From the NCBI GenBank assembly GCA_001464865.1, contig LNEG01000120.1:1-38101 (forward strand): a DNA stretch of 38,101 nt, written 5' to 3'. Source of the DNA: Burkholderiales bacterium Ga0074133. GTDB taxonomy: Bacteria; Pseudomonadota; Gammaproteobacteria; Burkholderiales; Burkholderiaceae_C. Numbering within the stretch: position 1 is the first letter of the stretch; each line of letters starts with the position of its first letter. A model generated the notes under the pieces. It was not told where the DNA came from. It did no database searches and saw only the letters and a program-made list of their open reading frames with translations. Positions 1 through 7,413 of the stretch are shown here, piece by piece. Made by a program: the position numbers and the translations under genes.

Positions 1-1
1 A

Positions 2-529
2 AGCTACGCGGGCGCTGGCGCCGTGTTCCCGGCCAGCGACGGCCCCGTGCAGGGCGCGGCCAGCGGCAAGGGCTTTGAATTCAGGGGCTACCAGGTGCAG
101 CCCCTGGCGAGCTTTGCGGTGCGAGCGCGGGTGCTGGCACGCGAGGACTACCGCCTGGGGCGCGAAGCCGACCTGTCGCCCGTGGATCTGGCGCTGGGCT
201 GGAAGCGCATGGCCGACCCCAAGGTGTACGAACCGCTGAACATCACGCAAGGCGGCCGGTGGTACCGCTACTCATGGCGCGAGCAGCCGCCCATCCCGGT
301 GCAGGAGATCGTCGAGTCATCGGCCAACATGCACATGATTCCGGCCACCCCGGCGGTAGAACGCGCGCTCAGGCAGGTCAAGGCCGGTGGCTATGTGCGC
401 ATCACCGGGCAGCTGGTGCAGGTATCGCATGCGAGCGGCTGGACCTGGACCAGCTCGCTGACCCGCTCGGACTCGGGTGCGAATGCCTGCGAACTGGTGT
501 TTGTGGAGTCGGTCGAACTGGAGCGCTGA
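2..529 (+). CDS. Hypothetical protein, 5' end cut by window edge
   Basis: I do not recognise a function. The reading frame is open from the first bases of the window to the TGA at 527-529. The GTG at 23 is only the first start-like codon inside the window, and the frame continues upstream, so the gene probably begins outside. The visible 175 residues contain ordered, conserved-looking stretches: LAREDYRLGREADLSPVDLA, LGWKRMADP, GGRWYRY and SSANMHMIPA, ending with TRSDSGANACELVFVESVE. There is no transmembrane segment in the visible part. The pattern resembles a family of uncharacterised proteobacterial proteins (impression from memory). A GC-rich hairpin follows the stop immediately. Real coding sequence is likely; its role is unknown. 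Confidence 0.75.
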   Translation, partial: SYAGAGAVFPASDGPVQGAASGKGFEFRGYQVQPLASFAVRARVLAREDYRLGREADLSPVDLALGWKRMADPKVYEPLNITQGGRWYRYSWREQPPIPVQEIVESSANMHMIPATPAVERALRQVKAGGYVRITGQLVQVSHASGWTWTSSLTRSDSGANACELVFVESVELER

Positions 530-532
530 GGC

Positions 533-550
533 GGCGCGGGGCCTCGCGCC
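533..550 (+). terminator. GC hairpin after first gene
   Basis: GGCGCG (533-538) pairs with CGCGCC (545-550) around a 6-nt loop, 3 bases after the stop codon of the upstream gene. There is no T-run, so termination by this hairpin alone is uncertain. It may only protect the 3' end. Confidence 0.35.
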
Positions 551-637
551 ATGGCGACCTTGCAGACCGCGAAGGCCAGGCAGCAGTCTGGCACCCGCCT
601 GTGGTGCGGCGCCATGCACTGGATGAACCGGCTGGCG

Positions 638-1345
638 CTACACCGGCGCACCAAACCACGCGCCCACCCCGGCGGTGATGGCCATCGCGAGGGCGCCCCA
701 GAATGTCACGCGTCCGGCCCCCACGGCCATGCCCGCCCCGCCCATGCGCGCGGCCACGGCGCCCAGCAACGCCAGAAAGACCATGGCCGTTGCCGCTACC
801 CAATAAAGCAGGCTGGCCCTGGGCGCGAGCGTGGCCACGGCAAGGGGCAACGCAGCTCCCACGGCAAAAGCGGCGGCCGATGTAACAGCGGCCTGTACCG
901 GGCGGGCGGCCAGCGCCTGGGAAACCTGCAGCTCGTCCCGCGCATGCGCAGCCAGTGCGTCGTGCGCCATCAGATGCTCCGACACCTGCAGGGCCAGTTC
1001 AGGTGTGAGGCCCCGGCCCACATAGATGTCGGTCAGCTCGCGGGCTTCGGCCGCGGGGTCGGCAGCCAGTTCGGCGTGCTCCCGGTCAAGGTCGGCCTTT
1101 TCGGTGTCGGCCTGCGAATGCACCGACACATATTCGCCAGCGGCCATCGACATAGCGCCGGCCACCAGCCCAGCGACCGCCGTCATCACGATGGTGGCCT
1201 GGCTGGACTGCGCTGCCGCCACGCCCACCACGAGGCTGGCGGTCGAGACAATGCCGTCATTGGCCCCCAGCACTGCGGCGCGCAGCCAGCCAATGCGGTC
1301 GGTTCGATGGCGCTCGAGGTGCAGGCGGCGTGTGGCAGAGATCAT
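638..1345 (-). CDS. VIT1/CCC1-family iron/manganese transporter
   Basis: Inner-membrane protein of the VIT1/CCC1 (DUF125) family, whose known members move Fe2+ or Mn2+ out of the cytosol. The N-terminal signature is clear: WLRAAVLGANDGIVSTASL, followed by membrane helices and the amphipathic metal-binding stretch EYVSVHSQADTEKADLDRE. Two or three C-terminal helices end the protein. Length is about 235 aa, usual for the short bacterial form without a ferritin-like domain. Two ATGs lie close together, at 1351 and 1345. AGGA is 7 nt from the second and 1 nt from the first, so I prefer 1345. The gene appears to stand alone. Substrate cannot be decided from sequence; iron or manganese is inferred from the family. 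Confidence 0.9.
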   Translation of the reverse strand: MISATRRLHLERHRTDRIGWLRAAVLGANDGIVSTASLVVGVAAAQSSQATIVMTAVAGLVAGAMSMAAGEYVSVHSQADTEKADLDREHAELAADPAAEARELTDIYVGRGLTPELALQVSEHLMAHDALAAHARDELQVSQALAARPVQAAVTSAAAFAVGAALPLAVATLAPRASLLYWVAATAMVFLALLGAVAARMGGAGMAVGAGRVTFWGALAMAITAGVGAWFGAPV

Positions 1346-1403
1346 GGGCATGTCCTGGGGTCAAGAAAAACGGCTGGCAAAGCAGGCTGCATCGGGCGGT
1401 GGG

Positions 1404-2806
1404 TCAAGGTCTGGCGACACTGCTCACACGCCACACGGTGTTGCCCACGTCGTCAGCAACCAGCAGGGCACCGCGCGCGTCCACGACCACGCCCACCGGG
1501 CGGCCCCAGGCCTTGCCCTCGGGGCTGACAAAGCCTGTCAGCGCCTCCAGCGGCAGGCCGACCGGCTGACCATTGGCAAACGGCACAAACACCACCTTGT
1601 AGCCGCTTCGGGGGGTGCGGTTCCAGGAGCCATGCTCGCCCACAAAGGCGCCACTGGCCAACTCGGGCAATAGCGCCAGCCCGGCGGTAAAAGCCAGGCC
1701 CAGCGGAGCGACGTGTGAGCCCAGTGCGTAGTCGGGTACGACGGCCTGGGCTACCAGGTCGGGCCGGGCTGGTTGCACGCGTGGGTCCACGTTTGGGCCG
1801 AAGTAGCTGTAGGGCCATCCGTAAAACGCCCCTTCCCTGACCGCGGTGAGGTAGTCGGGCACCAGATCGTTACCCAGTTCATCGCGCTCGTTCACCACCG
1901 TCCACAGCACGCCGCTGTCGGGCTGCCATCCCAGGCCATTGGGGTTGCGCAGACCGGAGGCAAACACCCGGTGGGCGCCGGTCAGGCGGTCCACCTCCCA
2001 GATGGCGGCACGCCCGGCTTCGGCGGCCATGCCGTTTTCTGCCACGTTGCTGTTGGAGCCCACGGTCACATACAGCCTGCGGCCATCGGGGCTGGCGATG
2101 AGGTTCCTGGTCCAGTGGTGGTTGATGGGGCCTGCGGGCAGTTCGACGAGCCGGGTGCCAGGGCCCACAAGGCTTGTCTGCCCCGGGGTGTAGTCAAAGC
2201 GCAGCACGGCATCGGTATTGGCCACGTACAGGGTGTTACCCACCAGGGCCATGCCAAAGTGCGAATGCAGGTTGGCGAGGAAGGTCGTGCGAATTTCGGC
2301 AACCCCATCGCCATCGGCATCGCGCAGCAGGGTGATGCGGTCAGCCGATGGCACGCCCGCACCGGCACGCTTCATCACCCACTTCATGACCCAGCCCTTG
2401 ATGCCTGGAGTGTCGTCAGGCTTGGGGGCGCGTTGCTCTCGGCAACCAGCAGGTCACCATTAGGCAGCACCAGCAGCCAGCGCGGATGGTCCAGCCCCGT
2501 GGCCAGCGCAGTCACCTGCAGGCCTGGCAGGGCCGTGGGCTGTTTGCCCACAGGCCACCCCTGGGCAGGGGCAATGTGGACGGTAGGAATCAGCGCCCTG
2601 GCAGGCGGTGGCAACGCGGGAGACCGGCCCATGCCCGCCTCGGGTGGCTGCGCTGCGGGGCCGCCGCACGCGCACAGCGCGAAAAACGCACCCATGGCCG
2701 CCAACACCCGCCAGCGGCAAAGCGCCAACCGGGTCGGGTGCGAGGGGAAAGGCCTGCTCCGCAGTCGATCCGGACGGGGTTTTGCACCACCAGGGAGAAG
2801 CACCAT
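1404..2806 (-). pseudogene. PQQ-type sorbosone dehydrogenase lipoprotein, frameshifted
   Basis: A beta-propeller sugar dehydrogenase of the L-sorbosone/glucose dehydrogenase type, split into two frames. The upstream part (2806 down to about 2428) has a signal peptide with a lipobox-like end (FFALCACGG), then [21 protein letters not shown]. The downstream part (2387 to 1404) continues with [38 protein letters not shown] and [10 protein letters not shown], all typical of the family. The break falls in a run of five G on the + strand (2424-2428). One more base restores an unbroken protein reading [18 protein letters not shown], the expected family sequence. The start at 2806 has AAGG 6 nt upstream. 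It would act in the periplasm, oxidising an aldose or aldehyde. Either a recent pseudogene or a sequence error; the intact coding on both sides favours the latter. Confidence 0.85.
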
Positions 2807-2923
2807 GGCACGCCTTATGTGGCAGCACACGGGCTGCATCAAGGCGGAGTGTGCGCCGAAGAGGGCCCCGTGCCTGTCAGGCGGTTGCGCAGATGTGTGT
2901 CAGGGCAACGCGGGCCCACTGCA

Positions 2924-3769
2924 TCAGCCCCCCACGAATCTTTGCACCTGCTCGCCCAGCCCCGAGGCCCCAAGCCGCACCAAGTCTCCGGCCTTGAGGA
3001 ACCACGGCACAGGCTTTTGCCCGAGACCCACGCCCGCCGGGGTACCGGTCAGGATGAGATCGCCGGGCATCAGCGTCATGAACTGGCTGATGTAGGAGAC
3101 CACGGTGGGCACGCCAAAGATGAAGTGGGCGGTGCTGCCCTGCTGCACACGCTGGCCGTTCACTTCGAGCCAGAGGTCGATGGCGTGCGGGTCTGGCAGT
3201 TCATCGGTGGTCACCAGCCAGGGGCCGATGGGTGCAAAGGTGTCGTAGCTCTTGCCCTTGTCCCACTGGCCGCCGCGCTCCATCTGCCAGGCGCGCTCCG
3301 ATACGTCATTGGCCAGCACGTAGCCGGCCACATGGGCCAGTGCGTTGGCCTCTGTCACATGGCTGGCGGTGGTGCCGATGATGATGCCCAGCTCGACCTC
3401 CCAGTCGGTCTTGACCGCACCGGGGGGTATGCGCACATCGTCCGTGGGGCCGCTGAGCGCGCTCACGGCTTTCATGAACAGCACGGGTTCGGCGGGCGGC
3501 TGCAGGCCGGCCTCTCTGGCGTGGTCGGCGTAGTTCAGGCCCACGCACACGATCTTGCCCACGCCACCCACGGGGCTGCCCAGGCGCGGGGTGCCGGGCA
3601 CGGTGGGAAGGCGGCTGGTGTCGATGGCGGCCAGTGCGGCCAGGGTGCGGGGGTTCAGCTGGGCAGGGCCAATGTCGGGCAGCAGCATCGACAGATCGCG
3701 CAGCGTGCCCTGGGCATCAAGGATGCCGGGGCGCTCGGCCCCGGCCTCGCCGTAGCGGATGAGTTTCAT
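2924..3769 (-). CDS. Fumarylacetoacetate hydrolase family protein
   Basis: A 281-aa member of the FAH superfamily (hydrolases, decarboxylases and ureidoglycolate-lyase-like enzymes acting on small 2-oxo acids). The fold's metal site is visible: E124 and E126 in DWEVELG, and D155 in NDVSERAWQ. The His of LNYADHAREAG (H83) and the C-terminal GDLILTGTPAGVG loop are also in place. The N-terminal 70 residues are the small cap domain, beginning MKLIRYGEAG. A strong AGGAG lies 8 nt before the ATG at 3769. No catabolic partners lie next to it, so the substrate cannot be named. Database labels such as ureidoglycolate lyase are common for this branch but would be a guess here. Confidence 0.9.
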   Translation of the reverse strand: MKLIRYGEAGAERPGILDAQGTLRDLSMLLPDIGPAQLNPRTLAALAAIDTSRLPTVPGTPRLGSPVGGVGKIVCVGLNYADHAREAGLQPPAEPVLFMKAVSALSGPTDDVRIPPGAVKTDWEVELGIIIGTTASHVTEANALAHVAGYVLANDVSERAWQMERGGQWDKGKSYDTFAPIGPWLVTTDELPDPHAIDLWLEVNGQRVQQGSTAHFIFGVPTVVSYISQFMTLMPGDLILTGTPAGVGLGQKPVPWFLKAGDLVRLGASGLGEQVQRFVGG

Positions 3770-3854
3770 GGATCAGGCTCCTGTGAGAGCCCTCAGTGTA
3801 AGTAGCGCAGCGGCGCAACGCGGCCAGCGCCTGACACCCGTGCGACCGCCCTGG

Positions 3855-4883
3855 TCAGCCCAGCACGCGCACCGCCAGGCTGGTGTACAGCGGAATGCCG
3901 ATCAGCATGTTGATAGGGAAGGTCACGCCCAGCGACAGCCCGAAATACAGCGACGGGTTGGCCTCGGGCACGGCATAGCGCAGCACCGCGGGCACCACGA
4001 TGTACGACGCGCTGGCCGAGAGCACCATCAGCAGGGCCGCGTCAGGTGCCGACATGCCCAGCAGCGCGGCCAGGGCCAGCGCGATGGAGGCGTGCACAAA
4101 CGGCGCCACGGCAGCATAGGCGACCAGCACCGGCGACTTGCCCCGCACCGACGAGAAATTGCGCGCCACCATCAGGCCCATGTCCAGCAGGAAGAACGCC
4201 AGCATGCCCTTGAAAAGATCGCCCGAGAAAGGCTGCATGACGGCCTTGCCGGCATCGCCTGTGGCGTAGCCGATGACCATCGCCCCCAGCAACAGCATCT
4301 GCGCGCCATCGGTGAACGACTCGTGCAGCACCTTGCGCAGCGACAGGGGAGACGCGGCGCCGGTCGCACCGGGCGCGCCAGCCATGGCGGCCGCGCCACC
4401 GCTTGCGAGCCCCCCGGCAGGCACCGCCGCTGCGGCCTCCTGGCGCAGGCGGTTGGCCAGCAGCACGGCAATCAGGATCGCGGGCGATTCCATGATCACC
4501 ATGGCCGCCGCCATGTGGCCGCCGTAGGCCAGCTGGTTGGTTTCGAGGAACTGCATGGCCGTGACAAACGTCACCGCGCTCACCGAGCCGTAAGACGCCG
4601 CCACCGCAGCCGCGTCGAAGCGGGACACGTGGCGCTTGAGGAAGGCATACCCCAGCAGCGGCACCACAAAAGCCATGGTCAGGGCCGCGCCCAGGCCCAC
4701 CCCCACCTGTGCGCCAAAGCCCGACTGCGACAGCGCAAACCCACCCTTGAGGCCCAGCGCCATGAGCAGGTACAGCGACAGGAACTTGGCGATGGCGGGC
4801 GGGATTTCGAGGTTGGACCGCACAGCGCCGGCAAACACGCCGAACACAAAGAAAAGGATCGCGGGATCAAGCAGGTTCTGCAT
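3855..4883 (-). CDS. SbtA-type sodium-dependent bicarbonate permease
   Basis: A 342-aa polytopic inner-membrane protein of the SbtA/DUF897 family, known in cyanobacteria as a Na+/HCO3- symporter. It starts MQNLLDPAILFFVFGVFAG and keeps FLSLYLLMALGLKGG and SASASYIVVPAVLRYA, typical of the family. About ten hydrophobic helices form two halves around a cytosolic Ala/Gly-rich loop (roughly residues 140-165). The family's PII-like partner gene sbtB is not next to it. It is divergent from a LysR-type regulator across 98 bp, so that regulator probably controls it. In a heterotroph it would supply bicarbonate for carboxylases (inference). No Shine-Dalgarno sequence precedes the ATG. Confidence 0.88.
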   Translation of the reverse strand: MQNLLDPAILFFVFGVFAGAVRSNLEIPPAIAKFLSLYLLMALGLKGGFALSQSGFGAQVGVGLGAALTMAFVVPLLGYAFLKRHVSRFDAAAVAASYGSVSAVTFVTAMQFLETNQLAYGGHMAAAMVIMESPAILIAVLLANRLRQEAAAAVPAGGLASGGAAAMAGAPGATGAASPLSLRKVLHESFTDGAQMLLLGAMVIGYATGDAGKAVMQPFSGDLFKGMLAFFLLDMGLMVARNFSSVRGKSPVLVAYAAVAPFVHASIALALAALLGMSAPDAALLMVLSASASYIVVPAVLRYAVPEANPSLYFGLSLGVTFPINMLIGIPLYTSLAVRVLG

Positions 4884-4921
4884 GGAGTTGTTGTGTGTTT
4901 TTGTGAACTGGGCGGGATGCT

Positions 4922-4937
4922 ACGGGCGCGAACCCGT
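4922..4937. promoter_or_regulatory. Inverted repeat between sbtA-like and lysR genes
   Basis: ACGGG (4922-4926) and CCCGT (4933-4937) form a perfect 5-bp inverted repeat with a 6-bp spacer, in the divergent promoter region. A regulator could bind here. It is not a T-N11-A box, so assignment to the adjacent LysR protein is tentative. Confidence 0.35.
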
Positions 4938-4961
4938 TATGTAAAATCGATTCATCCACCT

Positions 4962-4979
4962 ATAAACATACATTTTTAT
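4962..4979. promoter_or_regulatory. AT-rich inverted repeat at lysR start
   Basis: ATAAA (4962-4966) and TTTAT (4975-4979) flank an 8-bp spacer and end 2 bp before the ATG of the LysR gene. The site is strikingly AT-rich against the GC-rich background. Its position over the transcription and translation start would suit autorepression. Confidence 0.4.
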
Positions 4980-4981
4980 CT

Positions 4982-5896
4982 ATGAACGTGAGCTTTCGGC
5001 AGCTGCGGCTGTTTCTGGCGCTGGCCGACACGGGCAGTGTGACCGCCGCCGCCCGGGCCATGCACGTGACCCAGCCCACCGCATCCATGCAGCTGCGCGA
5101 GGTGGCCGAAGCCGTGGGCCTGCCGCTGTACGAAGTGATTTCGCGCAAGGTGCACCTGACGCAGGCCGGGCGCGAGCTGGCGGCCACGGCGCGGGCCATG
5201 GTGGCCGAGTGGGACACCTTCGGCCAGACGGTGAATGCCATGAAGGGCCTGCGCCGCGGCAGGCTGAAGGTGGCCGTGGTGAGCACCGCCGAATACTTCA
5301 TCCCCCGCCTTCTGGGACGGTTCTGCGACGAGCACCCCGAAGTGGACGTGGCCTTGCAGATCCTGAACCGAGACGGGGTGGTGGCCCGCCTGCGCGACAA
5401 CCTGGACGACCTGTATGTCATGTCCATGCCACCCGCCGACATGGACCTGGAAGACCAGGTGCTGATGCCCAACCCGCTCGCACTGGTGGCGCCTGCCGCC
5501 CACCCGCTAGCCCGCCGCAAGGGGCTGGCGCTGGCCGACCTGCAGGACGAGCGCTTCATCCTGCGCGAAAGGGGCTCCGGCACGCGCATGGCGGTCGATG
5601 CGCACTGCCGGGCGGTCGGCTTTGTGCCCCGCGTGCGGCTGGAGCTGGGCAGCAACGAGGCCATCAAGGAAGCCGTGGCGGCCAACCTGGGGCTGTCGGT
5701 GCTGTCGGTGCATTCACTGCACGACGCGCATGCGGCCCACGGACTCGCGGTACTGGACGTGGCGGGTTTCCCCATCGGCTCGCAGTGGCACATCGTGCGG
5801 CCCCGGGGCAAGCGCCATACGCCCATTGCCGAGGTGTTTGAAGCCCACCTGCTGGCGCAGGCCAACCACCCTGCGCCTGTTCCGGGGCAGGCATAG
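4982..5896 (+). CDS. LysR-type regulator, CbbR/CmpR-like
   Basis: A 304-aa LysR-family transcription regulator. The winged helix-turn-helix occupies residues 1-60 (FRQLRLFLALADTGSVTAAA, then ARAMHVTQPTASMQLREVAE). A linker helix and a two-lobed effector domain follow, including RGSGTRMAVDAHC and GLSVLSVHSLHDAHA. The style is that of CbbR/CmpR proteins, which respond to carbon metabolites and control CO2-fixation or bicarbonate-uptake genes. Here no RuBisCO gene is nearby, and the only plausible target is the divergent SbtA-like permease. No Shine-Dalgarno is present. A TATAAA at 4961-4966 would give a very short leader. Confidence 0.9.
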   Translation: MNVSFRQLRLFLALADTGSVTAAARAMHVTQPTASMQLREVAEAVGLPLYEVISRKVHLTQAGRELAATARAMVAEWDTFGQTVNAMKGLRRGRLKVAVVSTAEYFIPRLLGRFCDEHPEVDVALQILNRDGVVARLRDNLDDLYVMSMPPADMDLEDQVLMPNPLALVAPAAHPLARRKGLALADLQDERFILRERGSGTRMAVDAHCRAVGFVPRVRLELGSNEAIKEAVAANLGLSVLSVHSLHDAHAAHGLAVLDVAGFPIGSQWHIVRPRGKRHTPIAEVFEAHLLAQANHPAPVPGQA

Positions 5897-6112
5897 CGCC
5901 ACCGCCCTAAGCCGACGACAGCGCGGTGGCCGCGCACGCAAGACTCGCAGCGCCGCGGCACAATGGCAGGCCTGCACGGGGCGGCCGATGGCCGGGGAGA
6001 ACGGCATGCCGCAACCTCGAGCCCGGCCACCGAATGGCGACCCCTTGGCGCAACCCAGTCTCCCGGGCACCCTGCTTTTCCGACCCTGCCTTCTTCTGCC
6101 ATCGCCCTGACA

Positions 6113-6721
6113 ATGCCTGTGCCGCCCTCCTCCGCCACCCCCTCCCAGCCAATGCCCGAGACAGCTCCGCGCCCCTGCCCTCGCAGTCCGTCCGACCTGT
6201 TCTGGTCGTTCACCTGGCTGGCCCTGCAAGGCTTTGGCGGCGTGCTGGCGGTGGTGCAGCGCGAGCTGGTGGAGAAAAAGCGCTGGATGACCAACGAGGA
6301 GTTTCTGGAGGACTGGGCCGTGGCGCAGATCATGCCGGGCCCCAACGTGGTCAACCTGAGCATCATGATCGGCGACCGCTACTTCGGGCTGCGCGGTGCG
6401 CTGGCGGCGCTGGCGGGCATGCTCACCTTTCCGCTCATGCTGGTGCTGGCGCTGGCCGTGGTGTATGCCCAGTTCTCCAGCCACCCGGCCGTGGCGGGTG
6501 CTCTGCGCGGCATGGGCGCCGTGGCTGCCGGGCTGATCGCCGGTGTGGGGATCAAGCTCTTTGCGTCCATCCGCAACCACCCGCTGGGGCGGGTCCTGTG
6601 CGCGGTACTGGCAGGCCTCACCATGGTAGCCATGGCGGTGCTTCAGTGGCCGCTGTACTGGATATTGCCCGTGATCGGCGGGGCCGCCTGCGTGCTGACA
6701 TGGCGGAGGATTGCGCCATGA
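6113..6721 (+). CDS. Chromate transporter, N-terminal-type half
   Basis: A short CHR-family membrane protein (about 202 aa) that pairs with the next gene. The family signature is clear: LALQGFGGVLAVVQRELVE, then QIMPGPNVVNLSIMIGDRY, then several hydrophobic helices. Long ChrA proteins contain two such halves in one chain. Here they are separate genes overlapping by 4 bp (ATGA at 6718-6721), which indicates coupled translation and a heterodimer. The frame stays open upstream to 5963 but that stretch looks noncoding. ATGs at 6113 and 6152 are both possible starts, and neither has a Shine-Dalgarno. Chromate or sulfate-analogue efflux is inferred from the family. Confidence 0.88.
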   Translation: MPVPPSSATPSQPMPETAPRPCPRSPSDLFWSFTWLALQGFGGVLAVVQRELVEKKRWMTNEEFLEDWAVAQIMPGPNVVNLSIMIGDRYFGLRGALAALAGMLTFPLMLVLALAVVYAQFSSHPAVAGALRGMGAVAAGLIAGVGIKLFASIRNHPLGRVLCAVLAGLTMVAMAVLQWPLYWILPVIGGAACVLTWRRIAP

Positions 6722-7356
6722 GCGCCGCCGAAGTCAACGCGGCCGCTACGGTTGCCGCCGCCGCTGCGCCACTGCTGAATCTGGGGCCCATGGACTGGCT
6801 CCACCTGTTCCTGTACTACATGTCACTGTCGCTGCTGGCGGTGGGTGGCGCCATTGCCACTGCACCCGACATGCACCGCTACCTGGTCGAGCGCAACGCA
6901 TGGCTGACCGACCCGCAGTTCAGCGCATCCATTGCCATTGCCCAGGCCGCCCCGGGCCCCAACGTGCTGTTTGTGGCCCTGCTGGGGTGGAACGTGGGCA
7001 TCACCGCAGGTGGAAGCGGCGCAGCCGGCTGGCTGCTGGGTACGCTGGGCATGGCGCTGTGCATGCTGGGTGTGATGCTGCCCAGCAGCCTGCTGACGTG
7101 GCTGGCCACCCGCTGGGGGCACCGCAACCGCGAGCGGCGCGCGGTGCGGGCCTTCAAGCAGGGCATGGCGCCGGTGGTGATTGGCCTGCTGCTGGCCACG
7201 TCATGGGTGCTGGCCAGGGCACACGGCGTGCCCGCGCTGGACTGGCCCCTGTGGCTGCTGACCGCCGCCACCATGCTGCTGGTGTGGCGCACAAAGTTGC
7301 ACCTGCTTTGGATGCTGGGAGCAGGCGCGCTGCTGGGTGCGCTGGGACTGGTCTAA
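6718..7356 (+). CDS. Chromate transporter, C-terminal-type half
   Basis: The second short CHR-family protein (212 aa), starting at the ATG that overlaps the stop of the first half. After an Ala-rich leader it shows MSLSLLAVGGAIATAPDMHR, IAIAQAAPGPNVLFVALLGW and a run of membrane helices to the C-terminus. The PGPN loop is shared with the first half, as expected for antiparallel CHR pairs. The two proteins probably form one transporter in the inner membrane. The same frame is open back to 5926, but only from 6718 does the sequence look like the family. Confidence 0.88.
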   Translation: MSAAEVNAAATVAAAAAPLLNLGPMDWLHLFLYYMSLSLLAVGGAIATAPDMHRYLVERNAWLTDPQFSASIAIAQAAPGPNVLFVALLGWNVGITAGGSGAAGWLLGTLGMALCMLGVMLPSSLLTWLATRWGHRNRERRAVRAFKQGMAPVVIGLLLATSWVLARAHGVPALDWPLWLLTAATMLLVWRTKLHLLWMLGAGALLGALGLV

Positions 7357-7380
7357 GTCATTCGACACGTCAGGCCCGTA

Positions 7381-7406
7381 GTGCGGCCGGTGCAGGCCGC
7401 ACCGGC
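7381..7406. terminator. Overlapping hairpins between convergent genes
   Basis: Two alternative 8-bp hairpins share bases. GTGCGGCC (7381-7388) pairs with GGCCGCAC (7395-7402). GCCGGTGC (7386-7393) pairs with GCACCGGC (7399-7406). They sit in the 57-bp gap between the convergent chromate and binding-protein genes and could serve as a terminator for both. No T-run is present. Confidence 0.45.
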
Positions 7407-7413
7407 ACCCCGG

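Noticed and set aside
1773..3805. Long plus-strand frames of about 440 codons
   Set aside because: They run antisense to the dehydrogenase and FAH genes and across their junctions, with no domain-like sequence.
4982..5896. CbbR of a carbon-fixation operon
   Set aside because: No RuBisCO or other Calvin-cycle gene is in the window; only the permease link is supported.
5926..7356. A single 476-codon frame as one fused chromate transporter
   Set aside because: Only the part from 6718 resembles the CHR family. The first half is encoded in a different frame, so these are two overlapping genes.
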